A stretch of DNA of 64,000 bases, from the NCBI RefSeq assembly GCF_002285795.1, contig NZ_CP022961.1, positions 6,080,001 to 6,144,000 of the forward strand, given 5' to 3'. The notes under the pieces are model-generated. The model saw nothing but the letters and a program-made list of their open reading frames with translations, made no database searches and was not told the DNA's origin. How positions within the stretch are numbered: the stretch's first letter is position 1; the number at the start of each line of letters is the position of its first letter. Source of the DNA: Plantactinospora sp. KBS50. GTDB taxonomy: Bacteria > Actinomycetota > Actinomycetes > Mycobacteriales > Micromonosporaceae. Both the position numbers and the translations under genes were made by a program. Below, in pieces: positions 33,102-40,886 of the stretch.

Positions 33102-34106
33102 TCAGAAGATCGGGCGGACCAGCAGGTACACCAGGCAGGCGATGGCGGCGGCGGCCGGGAACGTGATGACCCAGGCGATCACGATGTTGCCGGCGACGTT
33201 CCAGCGCACCGCCGAGAGCCGCTTGGTGGCCCCGACGCCCATGATCGCCGAGGTGATCGTGTGGGTCGTGGAGATCGGCGCCTTCAGCACCAGCGCGTTG
33301 AAGTAGAGCACCGCGCTCGCCACGGTCTCGGCGGCGAACCCCTCCGGCGGACCCAGGTCGATGATCTTGCGGCCGAGGGTCCGGATGATCCGCCAGCCAC
33401 CCGAGTACGTCCCCAGCGCCAGCATCGCGGCCGAGGTCCAGAAGACCCACTGCGGGATGTGCGTCTTGTCCGTCTGGTACCCGCCGGTGTAGAGCGCGAG
33501 CACGACGATGCCCATGGTCTTCGCGGCGTCCTGCATGCCGTGCCCCACGGACATGGCCGCGGCGGAGACCGTCTGCGCGTACCGGAAGCCCCGGTTGAGC
33601 TTGCCCGGCTGCCCGTGCCGGAACAGCCAGAGGATCGCGAGCATCACGAGGAAGCCGAGGATCAGGCCGACGATCGGGGACAGCACCATCGGGATGATCA
33701 CTTTGTCGAGGATGTTTCCCCACTTCACGTGGCCGCCCGAGGCCAGCAGGGTGGAGCCGACCAGGCCGCCGAAGAGGGCGTGCGACGAGGAGGACGGCAG
33801 GCCGAAGTACCAGGTGGTCAGGTTCCAGCAGATCGCGCCGACCACGCCGGCGAACACGACGCCCAGGCTGGCCACGCCGGTGGGCAGGCTGACCAGCCCG
33901 TCACCGACGGTCTTGGCCACCCCGGCGCCCAGGTGCGCACCGGCGAAGTTGCCGACGGCCGCCATGGCCAGCGCCACCCGCGGGGTCAGCGCCCGGGTGG
34001 AGATGCTGGTGGCGATCGCGTTGGCCGCGTCGTGGAAGCCGTTCGTGTAGTCGAAGACCATCGCGGCGACGATCACCGCGAGCACGGCGATGAGGGTGGC
34101 GTCCAC
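33102..34106 (-). CDS. pit: PiT-family inorganic phosphate transporter
   Basis: A 334-residue low-affinity phosphate permease. It has the two PiT repeats: FDYTNGFHDAANAIATSIST near the N-terminus and ALVLKAPISTTHTITSAIMG near the C-terminus. The middle contains LPSSSSHALFGGLVGS. About ten membrane helices are visible. GTG 34106 lies 4 bases after the stop of the DUF47 gene. It probably works with that protein, and the operon probably answers to phosphate through the PHO-like array upstream. Confidence 0.94.
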   Translation of the reverse strand: MDATLIAVLAVIVAAMVFDYTNGFHDAANAIATSISTRALTPRVALAMAAVGNFAGAHLGAGVAKTVGDGLVSLPTGVASLGVVFAGVVGAICWNLTTWYFGLPSSSSHALFGGLVGSTLLASGGHVKWGNILDKVIIPMVLSPIVGLILGFLVMLAILWLFRHGQPGKLNRGFRYAQTVSAAAMSVGHGMQDAAKTMGIVVLALYTGGYQTDKTHIPQWVFWTSAAMLALGTYSGGWRIIRTLGRKIIDLGPPEGFAAETVASAVLYFNALVLKAPISTTHTITSAIMGVGATKRLSAVRWNVAGNIVIAWVITFPAAAAIACLVYLLVRPIF

Positions 34107-34110
34107 GCGC

Positions 34111-34737
34111 TCAGGACTCCTTGACCGCGATTGTCTCGACGATGTTGGCCACGTGCTCGAACGCGTCGCAGGCCGCCTCCAGCTCGTCGGCGACCTCCTT
34201 CATCTTCAGCACGGTCAGCGCGTCGTACTCCCCGCTGAACAGGCGGACCAGCAGCATCCGGTACGCCTGGTCGCCCTCGTTCTCCAGCCGGTTGCACTCG
34301 ATCCAGTACGGCTCCAGGTCCTTCATCGCCCGCAGCCGGGGCATCGCCTGGGCGGTCAGCTTCGCCTGCTGGTCCAGCACGTTGACCAGCTCGTGCAGCT
34401 CCCGGGGCAGCGCGGGCAGCTTGGTCAGCCCGTACAGGTAGACCAGGTTGCCGGCCGCCTCCAGGTGGTCCATCACGTCGTCCAGCAGCGAGCCGAGGGA
34501 GTAGATGTCCTCCCGGTCGAAGGGTGTGATGAAGGTGGAGTTGATCTTCTTGTACAGCTCGTGCGTGATCTGGTCGCTGTCGTGCTCCACCTCCGTCAGC
34601 CGCTCGCTGACGGACTGCACCTCGACCCCCGGCAGACCCAGTTCCTGAAGCAGCTCGGTGCCGCGGACCAGGTTCTGGGCGGCCCTGGTGAACAGCTCGT
34701 AGAAGGCGCCCTCGGTGGGGCGGAAGGAGAACTTCAC
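34111..34737 (-). CDS. DUF47 PhoU-like Pit accessory protein
   Basis: A 208-residue all-helical PhoU-like protein of the DUF47 (TIGR00153-like) type. These are usually encoded next to Pit and are thought to modulate its activity. The helical pattern VSERLTEVEHDSDQITHELY and NRLENEGDQAYRMLLVRLFS contains the E-x6-D metal-binding motifs of PhoU relatives. GTG 34737 is chosen because the conserved FSFRPTEGAFYELF block begins right after it; the longer open frame is a shadow. Confidence 0.9.
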   Translation of the reverse strand: MKFSFRPTEGAFYELFTRAAQNLVRGTELLQELGLPGVEVQSVSERLTEVEHDSDQITHELYKKINSTFITPFDREDIYSLGSLLDDVMDHLEAAGNLVYLYGLTKLPALPRELHELVNVLDQQAKLTAQAMPRLRAMKDLEPYWIECNRLENEGDQAYRMLLVRLFSGEYDALTVLKMKEVADELEAACDAFEHVANIVETIAVKES

Positions 34738-34842
34738 GGCAGGACCTCGTCGTCTCGGTCGGCAGCAGCGGTGGGGCGGCCCGACGGCCCGCCGGGGGAA
34801 TGCTAAGGAATGCCATTTTGTCGTTCCGCGCGGCCTCCCCCT

Positions 34843-34886
34843 GGTCAAGCCGCATTTACCCGCAGTTCACCTGCTGTTCAACTGGC
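34843..34886 (+). promoter_or_regulatory. Four-unit PHO-box-like array upstream of DUF47-pit
   Basis: Four contiguous 11-base units, GGTCAAGCCGC, ATTTACCCGCA, GTTCACCTGCT and GTTCAACTGGC, fit the PhoP unit (G-G/T-TCACC plus four) with decreasing quality to the left. The array faces away from the DUF47-pit operon and its right end overlaps the ppk2 stop codon. On the minus strand the leftmost unit contains TTGACC, a possible -35 of the DUF47 promoter. PhoP binding is inferred. Confidence 0.6.
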
Positions 34887-35762
34887 GGCGAGCAGCCGCT
34901 CCCGCTCGGCCGCCACATCGAAGTCGCCCGACGGATACTCCAGCCCCATCCCGGCGAACGTCTCCGCGAGGATGCTGGCGACCGCCCAGTCGCGGTACCA
35001 CTTCCGGTCGGCCGGGACGACGTACCAGGGCGCGTCCGGGCCGTCGCAGCGGGCGAGCACCTCCGCGTACGCGGCCTGGTAGTCGTCCCACCTGGCCCGG
35101 GCGGCAAGATCCGCCGGGTTGTACTTCCAGTGCTTCGTCGGGTTGTCCAGCCGCTTGAGCAGCCGCTCCCGCTGCTCCTCCCGGGAAATGTGCAGAAACA
35201 CCTTGACCAGGGTGAAACCGCCCGCGACCAGCTCGCGTTCGAAGGCGTTGATCTCGTCGTACCGGCCCCGCCACACCGGCTCCGGCACCAGCGACTCCAC
35301 CCGGACGATCAGGACATCCTCATAGTGTGAGCGGTTGAAGATCCCGACGTGCCCGGGCCGGGGCAGCGCGCGGCGGATCCGCCACAGGAAGTCGTGCCGC
35401 AGCTCCTGCGGGGTCGGCGGACCGAACGAGCGGATCTCCAGCCCCTGCGGGTTCATCGCCCCGGCCACCCGCCGGATCGTGCCGTCCTTGCCGCCGCAGT
35501 CGGTGGCCTGAAGCACCAGCAACACCCGGCGGGCGGCGTCCGGATCGACCTGTGCGCCCGCGTACAGCATCTCCTGCCAGGTCGCGAGCTGGCCGCCCAG
35601 TTGCGCGACCCGCTCCCGGGCCCACGCCTTCGCCTCCCGGCGGCTCAGCTCCGCCGGGATGCCGGGGGTGCCGCGGGGGTCGATCGCGGCCAGGTCGACC
35701 GCGCCGCCGCCGGCCGACGGTACGCGCAACAGCTCACGGATCTGGGCAACCGACCGTTTCAT
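34878..35762 (-). CDS. ppk2: Polyphosphate kinase 2
   Basis: A 294-residue class I PPK2. It moves phosphate between polyphosphate and nucleoside diphosphates. Walker A reads QATDCGGKDGTIRRV, the lid and polyphosphate-binding part FNRSHYEDVLIVRV, and the C-terminal segment NPTKHWKYNPADLAARARWD ending in WYVVPADRKWYRDWA are all typical. ATG 35762 starts the conserved part. It lies next to the DUF47-pit pair, which gives a phosphate-storage context. Confidence 0.93.
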   Translation of the reverse strand: MKRSVAQIRELLRVPSAGGGAVDLAAIDPRGTPGIPAELSRREAKAWARERVAQLGGQLATWQEMLYAGAQVDPDAARRVLLVLQATDCGGKDGTIRRVAGAMNPQGLEIRSFGPPTPQELRHDFLWRIRRALPRPGHVGIFNRSHYEDVLIVRVESLVPEPVWRGRYDEINAFERELVAGGFTLVKVFLHISREEQRERLLKRLDNPTKHWKYNPADLAARARWDDYQAAYAEVLARCDGPDAPWYVVPADRKWYRDWAVASILAETFAGMGLEYPSGDFDVAAERERLLAAS

Positions 35763-35932
35763 CCGTCGATCATCACCCAGCCGACCCCGATCAGCCAGCC
35801 GGTCGGGATCCGCCGCTGGCCGCACTCCCCCGAGCCGGTCCCGCTCTGCCGCCGGGCGCGCCCCCGGGGCTGGCCGCGGTCTGCCGCCGGGCATGCTCCG
35901 CTCCGGGCGCGCCCCCGGGCCGCCGCGCCGGG

Positions 35933-36436
35933 TCAGACCACCAGGGCCAGCCACTTCCGGTACGTCGAGGCGAACGGCTCGGTCCCGTCGCCGAGCACGC
36001 CCAGCAACCAGTCGACCGCCTCGCGCGCATGCCCCACCAGCTCGTCCGGGTAGCCGTACCGGACCCGGTTCTCGGCGAACTCGTCCTCGTCGCGCAGCTC
36101 GACCACGCCGGTCGCGCGCCGCCGGACCACGTCCAGGTCGAGGTCGTAGAGATGGACGGTGTCGCCCTCCCAACGCGCCGGGCTGGTGATGTCGCAGTAG
36201 ACCTCGCTGGTCCGCGGCGGCGGGTTGAACATCCCCGTCCACCATGCTTCGTGCGGCACGAGCAACACGAACGGAATCTGTTCCACCGACGGCCGGCCGT
36301 GGTAGACCGACGCGGTGCCGACCGTGACGCCCAGCCATGTCCCGAGGTCGTCCTCGGCGAGCCGACGGGCCGGATAGTCGCGGTGTGCGCTGCCGTCGTA
36401 CTTGCGGTACACGACCCGGACCATCTCGCTCGGCAT
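35933..36436 (-). CDS. DUF402 family protein
   Basis: A 167-residue protein of the DUF402 (FomD-like) family. The conserved pattern is visible in EVYCDITSPARWEGDTVHLY and DLDLDVVRRRATGVVELRDE, followed by DEFAENRVRYGYPDELV. FomD-type members are nucleotide phosphohydrolases acting on CMP-linked or nucleoside diphosphate substrates and need divalent metals; the Asp/Glu cluster here is intact. ATG 36436 has AGGG upstream; GTG 36445 is an alternative. Confidence 0.85.
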   Translation of the reverse strand: MPSEMVRVVYRKYDGSAHRDYPARRLAEDDLGTWLGVTVGTASVYHGRPSVEQIPFVLLVPHEAWWTGMFNPPPRTSEVYCDITSPARWEGDTVHLYDLDLDVVRRRATGVVELRDEDEFAENRVRYGYPDELVGHAREAVDWLLGVLGDGTEPFASTYRKWLALVV

Positions 36437-36574
36437 GTCCCGCACCCTAGCTGATCAGCGTGACGCGCCAGCGACGGAAGCCGGACACCGGTGACCGTTC
36501 GTCTCGGTCGATCGGCCCACGGGCACGTCGATATGCCTGGCAGAACGGCGACCGATCGGACCGGGGAGGCAATC

Positions 36575-36801
36575 GTGGCACGTGAGCAGTACCACGTCGT
36601 TCCAGATGGTGACAATGACGAGTGGAAGGTGGAGCAGGGGTCGACGACCGTCGACACCTACGACACCAAGAAGGACGCCGTCCGGGGCGGTCGCGACACC
36701 GCACACCGGCACGAGCCGAGCCAGGTGATCGTGCACAAGGGAGACGGCAAATCGAGGGTGGGTCCACCTATCGCGACGACCCGTACCCGCCCGCCGGTTG
36801 A
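36575..36801 (+). CDS. DUF2188 protein, frameshifted by one base
   Basis: GTG 36575 follows GGGGAGG and opens a small protein with the DUF2188 pattern: QYHVVPDGDNDEWKVEQGS, then DTKKDAVRGGRDTAHRHEPS and QVIVHKGDGK. Family members end about ten residues later with a DPYPP-type tail. Read straight, the frame leaves the family after GDGK and runs into low-complexity DNA. Adding one A to the AAA at 36749-36751 gives IEGGSTYRDDPYPPAG and a stop at 36801 (75 residues). This matches the family so well that the missing base is almost certain. The function of DUF2188 is unknown. Confidence 0.8.
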
Positions 36802-36837
36802 TGCGCGCAGCGCGCGGGACGACACCCGCCGGCTGTC

Positions 36838-36955
36838 GCGGTTGCCATCACCGTTGCGGTCGCCGTCGCCGTTGCCGTCGCCGTTGCCGTTGCGGTTGCC
36901 GTTGCGGTTGCCGTTGCGGTCGCCGTTGCCGTTGCGGTCGCGGTCGGGGTTGCGG
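36838..36955. repeat. GTTGCG/GTCGCC-type microsatellite
   Basis: About 18 six-base units (CGTTGC, CGTCGC, GGTTGC variants) in a row. On the minus strand one frame reads as Asn-Gly-Asp-Arg repeats starting at an ATG near 36968, but the composition is pure repeat and coding is doubtful. Confidence 0.8.
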
Positions 36956-38023
36956 CCCGTGGTTGTCATCCGGCACCGGCCGGCGCCGAGGCTTCTTCGG
37001 AATCCGGGCGCCGGATGACCATTCCGGCGACGGCGGCGCCCGGTCCCGGCCGCACCTCGGACCCGGCGCCCGAGGTGATCCGCCGCCACGACTCGCGCCG
37101 GCGTCGTGTTGGCCCGGGCCGTGCACCATGCCAGCCACCACGGCGAGGCCAGCGACCACCGCGAGCAGGTCCACCCGGTCCGCACCGGCCTGCGCACCCG
37201 GCCTCCCGGCGCCCGCGCCTGGTCGCAGGTGGCGGCGCAGGCGGCTCGGTGCGACCACCTGGCGACGCCCGAATCCGGCGGTAGCGCCGTGCGTCCAGCG
37301 GCGCCGTCGGGCAGCCGGCGCGGTCCGCTCGACCTGCCCCGGCCGAACATCGGACGATGGCGGTACGGACGTGGGTACCGTCGGGGGCGGCGCGAGGAGA
37401 CGCGGCACGGCCAGCACGAACGGCACCGGGGATCGCCGGACGGACGGCACGACCACGGTCACCGACGGCACGAACGCCTCGGGGAATCGCGACACGGACG
37501 GCGCGAACGGCACGGAGGACCGCCGCACGGACGGCACGGAGGACCGCCGCACGGACGGCACGGAGGACCGCCGCACGGACGGCACGGCCGCGGGACCCGA
37601 CCGCGGCGGACACGACGGAACCGGCAACGAACCGGCAATCGCCGGTGGAACCGACCGCGGCAGAGACGGCGGAACCGACATTGGACCGGTCGCCACCGGT
37701 CGAGGCGGCGATGCCGTCCCCAAGGCTGGCTGCCGTGGTGACGCTGGCTGCCGTGGCGGCTCCGGCCGTAGCGCTGGCGGCGACGCTGGCGGCGGCGCAG
37801 CCTCCGGTCCGAGCGGCTGGCCGCCGGCCACGGGCGTCCGTTCGCCGTCGGCGCGCAGACGGCGCAGCTTCTCGGCGTGGCGTTGCCTCAGTCCCCAGGC
37901 TCGATGCCGGGCATGTTCCCGACGGAATTGTTCCTGCGCCGGACAATAGCGACGCGATCTCGTCCGATCCCGCATGGCAGCCAATTCCGACCTGCTGAAC
38001 AATTGCAGCTGACCCACTCTCAT
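36848..38023 (-). CDS. Hypothetical protein with a conserved-looking N-terminus and low-complexity rest; gene model uncertain
   Basis: The first 60 residues from ATG 38023 read like a real protein: MRVGQLQLFSRSELAAMRDR, then CPAQEQFRREHARHRAWGLR and QRHAEKLRRLRAD. It is a basic helical segment that I recall from actinobacterial hypothetical proteins. After residue 65 the frame becomes Pro/Arg/Ser-rich, passes through 24-bp repeats and ends inside a microsatellite, and its third-position GC content drops. A second minus frame (ending 36966) has better codon statistics from about 37830 on, so another one-base error may be present. The end is therefore not reliable. Between 37080 and 37290 the plus strand is equally gene-like. 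Confidence 0.4.
   Translation of the reverse strand: MRVGQLQLFSRSELAAMRDRTRSRRYCPAQEQFRREHARHRAWGLRQRHAEKLRRLRADGERTPVAGGQPLGPEAAPPPASPPALRPEPPRQPASPRQPALGTASPPRPVATGPMSVPPSLPRSVPPAIAGSLPVPSCPPRSGPAAVPSVRRSSVPSVRRSSVPSVRRSSVPFAPSVSRFPEAFVPSVTVVVPSVRRSPVPFVLAVPRLLAPPPTVPTSVPPSSDVRPGQVERTAPAARRRRWTHGATAGFGRRQVVAPSRLRRHLRPGAGAGRPGAQAGADRVDLLAVVAGLAVVAGMVHGPGQHDAGASRGGGSPRAPGPRCGRDRAPPSPEWSSGARIPKKPRRRPVPDDNHGPQPRPRPQRQRRPQRQPQRQPQRQRRRQRRRRPQR
37511..37582. repeat. Three 24-bp tandem repeats
   Basis: Three exact units CACGGAGGACCGCCGCACGG plus ACGG starting at 37511, 37535 and 37559. The flanks (37430-37510) contain degenerate GGACGGCACG units. Confidence 0.85.
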
Positions 38024-38609
38024 ATTCTCGCAGACCTCGGTCAGCAAATCGCGCCCGCCAAGCACAAAACAGTTTCGTCTGGCCCCCTCCGCGCGAGCCT
38101 CACACGACTCATTGACTCGCACGTTTTCATTGACCGCGGCCCGCGGCCAACGATGGGGACGTCCTGCTCGCATCGGCGCGAGGGGCGGCTCATCCTCGGG
38201 CGGCCGCAGTCCCGAACTTGAGCCTTCAATCAGCCATCTCGGATCGACGTCAGAAACGGCGGTATCGCCGGCGCGGGCAGCGCCCGATTGTTCGACGGAC
38301 GATCCGGGCCGTCGGCAGTTCCGACGCCCAGGGCGGCCCAAAGCAAACTCCCGGTCGCCGCCGGGGGCGGAGACCACGCGCCGCCGGGGGCGGAGACCAC
38401 GCGCCGCCGGGGGGCGGAGACCACGCGCCGCCGGGGGGCGGAGACCACGCGCCGCCGGGGGCGGAGACCACGCGCCGCCGGGCCAGCCGGACCCGCCCAG
38501 CGCGAAAGCCACGCAACCAGGCCAGCGCCCGAGCCCCTTGACCATGACCGGCACGCCAACCGGGCCGGATGGCTGCGGCGGTGTCGCCCACGGCGGGTAC
38601 GGTCGCACG
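38024..38609. other. Divergent intergenic region between the hypothetical gene and dinG
   Basis: No gene is supported here. Positions 38024-38130 are AT-richer (AAAACAGTTTCG, CGTTTTCATTG) and probably carry the minus-strand promoter. Positions 38358-38480 hold a minisatellite. The rest has no recognisable site; an ATG at 38544 is in frame with dinG and could extend that protein. Confidence 0.6.
38358..38480. repeat. 23/24-bp minisatellite, five copies, with G5/G6 length variation
   Basis: CGGAGACCACGCGCCGCC followed by a run of five or six G repeats at 38368, 38391, 38415, 38439 and 38462. Unit lengths are 23, 24, 24 and 23; the only variation is the G-run. It lies in the non-coding region before dinG. 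Confidence 0.9.
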
Positions 38610-40745
38610 GTGACCGCGCCCGCCACCGCCACCGGTTCCGAACCGACCACCAAGACCGCCGGACGCCAGCGCGGCGGCCGGCCCAGCGGCACCGAACTGC
38701 TCGCGGCCGCCGTCGGCGCGGTCCCCGGCGGTACGGCCCGCCCCGGGCAGCAACTGATGGCCGAGGCCATCGTGCGGAGCATCACCACCCGGGAGCATCT
38801 GCTGGTGCAGGCCGGCACCGGCACCGGAAAGTCACTCGCCTATCTTGCCCCCGCGCTGACCGTGGACGGCCCGGTGGTGGTCTCCACCGCCACCCTGGCG
38901 TTGCAGTCCCAGCTGGTCGAGCACGACCTGCCCCGGCTCGCCGACGCGGTCAAGCCGCTGCTCGGCCGCCGCCCGACCTTCGCGGTGCTCAAGGGCCGGC
39001 ACCACTATCTTTGCCTGGCCCGGCTGGACGCCTCCACCGAGGAGGAACCGGCCGACGCGCTGTTCGACGAGCCCCGGGGCGGCCAGACGAAGTGGCTGGG
39101 CGCCGCCGGCCGGCTCGGCAAGCAGATGGACCGGGTCCGCGCCTGGTCGGAGGAGACCGCCACGGGCGACCGGGACGAGCTGGATCCCGGCGTGGACGAC
39201 CAGCTCTGGCGGACCGTCTCGATGCCGGCTCGGGAGTGCGTGGGAGCGGCCCGCTGCCCGTTCGGCGACGAGTGCTTCGCCGAGGCGTCCCGGGTCCGCG
39301 CCCGCGAGGCGGACATCGTGGTCACCAACCACAGTTTGCTGGCCGTCGACATGCTCGCCGACCGGCACATCGTGCCGCCGCACCGGCTGCTCGTGGTGGA
39401 TGAGGCGCACGAACTGGCGGACCGGGTCTCGTCGGCCGCGCAGGCGGAGCTGGTGCCCGACCTGATCGACCGGGCCGCCCGGCGGGCTCGTCCGCTGCTC
39501 AAGCCGGAGACCGCCGAGGCCATGGTGGAGGCCGGCGACGCGCTGGCGGTGGCGCTCGCCGAGGCGCCCGCCGGCCGGATCACGGCGGGGCTGCCCGTAC
39601 CGTTGCGTGAAGCCTGCACCCTGCTCGACTCCGCCACCCGGTCGGCGCTCGACACCATCGGCGACATCAAGGCCGACGACCCGGACCCGGTCCGCAAGCA
39701 GCAGGCCAAGGCGGTGCTGGACGAGTTGTCCAAGACCTCCCAGCGGCTGCTCGCCGAGGACGACCACGACGTGTCGTGGGTGGAGAAGCCGGAGGGCGCG
39801 GCCAGCGGCCGGCGGGCGCTGGTCGTCGCGCCGCTCTCGGTGGCCGGCACCCTGGCCGCACATCTTTACGAGGAACGCACCGTCGTGGCCACCTCCGCCA
39901 CGCTCACCCTGGGCGGCCGGTTCGACACGGTGGCCCGCGCGCTCGGCCTGGAGGCGCCGCCGGCGGCCCCGCCATCGCCCGCCGCGGCCGCCGCGGCCCG
40001 GTCCAGCCGCCGGGGATCCACCCCCGAGGACGAGGGTACGGACCGGCCGGGCGGCGAGGCCGCGACCGCCGGGTCCGGCTGGGAGTCGCTGGACGTCGGG
40101 TCGCCGTTCGACTACGGCCGCCAGGGCATCCTGTACGTCGCCGCGCATCTGCCCCGGCCGAGCGTCTCCGGGCTTCCCGCGGCGGCCGGCGAGGAACTGG
40201 TGTCGCTGGTGACCGCGCTCGGCGGGCGTACCCTCGGGCTGTTCTCCTCCCGGCGGGCCGCCACGCAGGCGGCCGAGTTGCTGCGGACCCGCACCGACCT
40301 GCCCATCCTGTTGCAGGGCGAGGAGGCGCTGCCGCTGCTGGTCCGTCGGTTCCGGGAGGACCGGGCCAGTTGCCTGTTCGGGGTGATGTCGCTCTGGCAG
40401 GGTGTGGACGTGCCGGGCGACGCCTGCCAGCTCGTGGTGATCGACCGGCTGCCCTTCCCCCGGCCGGACGAGCCGCTGGCCGCGGCCCGTGCCGCGGCCG
40501 TGGACTCGGCGGGCGGCTCGGGCTTCGCCTCGGTGAGCGTGCCGATCGCGGCGATCCGGCTGGCGCAGGGGGTGGGTCGGCTGATCCGCAGCAGCACCGA
40601 TCGGGGGGTGGTGGCGGTGCTGGACTCCCGGCTGGAGACCGCCCGGGGATACGGGCCGTTCCTGCGCCGGTCCGTGCCGCCGTTCTGGTACACCACGAAA
40701 CCGGAAGTCGCCCGGGGTGCGCTGGAACGGCTCGCCCGCGGCTGA
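38610..40745 (+). CDS. dinG: DinG/XPD-type ATP-dependent helicase
   Basis: A 711-residue superfamily 2 helicase with an iron-sulfur cluster. Walker A is AGTGTGKSLAYL at residues 68-79 and the DEAH box is LLVVDEAHELADR. Four cysteines that can bind a 4Fe-4S cluster occur in YLCLARL and ECVGAARCPFGDECF. Motif VI is QGVGRLIRSSTDRG. DinG unwinds DNA and R-loops during repair and replication conflicts. GTG 38610 is preferred; an in-frame ATG at 38544 would add 22 Gly/Thr-rich residues. The C-terminal half has an extra Ala/Arg insertion near residues 450-490. Confidence 0.92.
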   Translation: MTAPATATGSEPTTKTAGRQRGGRPSGTELLAAAVGAVPGGTARPGQQLMAEAIVRSITTREHLLVQAGTGTGKSLAYLAPALTVDGPVVVSTATLALQSQLVEHDLPRLADAVKPLLGRRPTFAVLKGRHHYLCLARLDASTEEEPADALFDEPRGGQTKWLGAAGRLGKQMDRVRAWSEETATGDRDELDPGVDDQLWRTVSMPARECVGAARCPFGDECFAEASRVRAREADIVVTNHSLLAVDMLADRHIVPPHRLLVVDEAHELADRVSSAAQAELVPDLIDRAARRARPLLKPETAEAMVEAGDALAVALAEAPAGRITAGLPVPLREACTLLDSATRSALDTIGDIKADDPDPVRKQQAKAVLDELSKTSQRLLAEDDHDVSWVEKPEGAASGRRALVVAPLSVAGTLAAHLYEERTVVATSATLTLGGRFDTVARALGLEAPPAAPPSPAAAAAARSSRRGSTPEDEGTDRPGGEAATAGSGWESLDVGSPFDYGRQGILYVAAHLPRPSVSGLPAAAGEELVSLVTALGGRTLGLFSSRRAATQAAELLRTRTDLPILLQGEEALPLLVRRFREDRASCLFGVMSLWQGVDVPGDACQLVVIDRLPFPRPDEPLAAARAAAVDSAGGSGFASVSVPIAAIRLAQGVGRLIRSSTDRGVVAVLDSRLETARGYGPFLRRSVPPFWYTTKPEVARGALERLARG

Positions 40746-40837
40746 CCACCACCCGCGCCGGCAGCCGGGGCCGGGCCAGGGCGGGTCACCCTCCGCGGCG
40801 AATGACCACCCGCACCGGCGGCCCGCCGGCCGGAAAT

Positions 40838-40872
40838 GACGCCCCGCACCGGCCCTTACGGTACGGGGCGTC
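40838..40872. terminator. Hairpin between converging dinG and AI-2E-type gene
   Basis: Arms GACGCCCCG (40838-40846) and CGGGGCGTC (40864-40872) with a 17-base loop. It ends 15 bases past the AI-2E gene stop and lies 93 bases past the dinG stop. Confidence 0.65.
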
Positions 40873-40886
40873 GGTGCGACCGCCCG

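Noticed and set aside
37079..37741. Plus-strand frame with high third-position GC in its first 200 bases
   Set aside because: Signal fades after 37290, the product is His/Arg/Gly repeat, and no start with a ribosome site is seen.
38358..38480. Regular 23-24 bp repeats considered as a CRISPR array
   Set aside because: Units are directly adjacent with no spacers and no cas genes are present.
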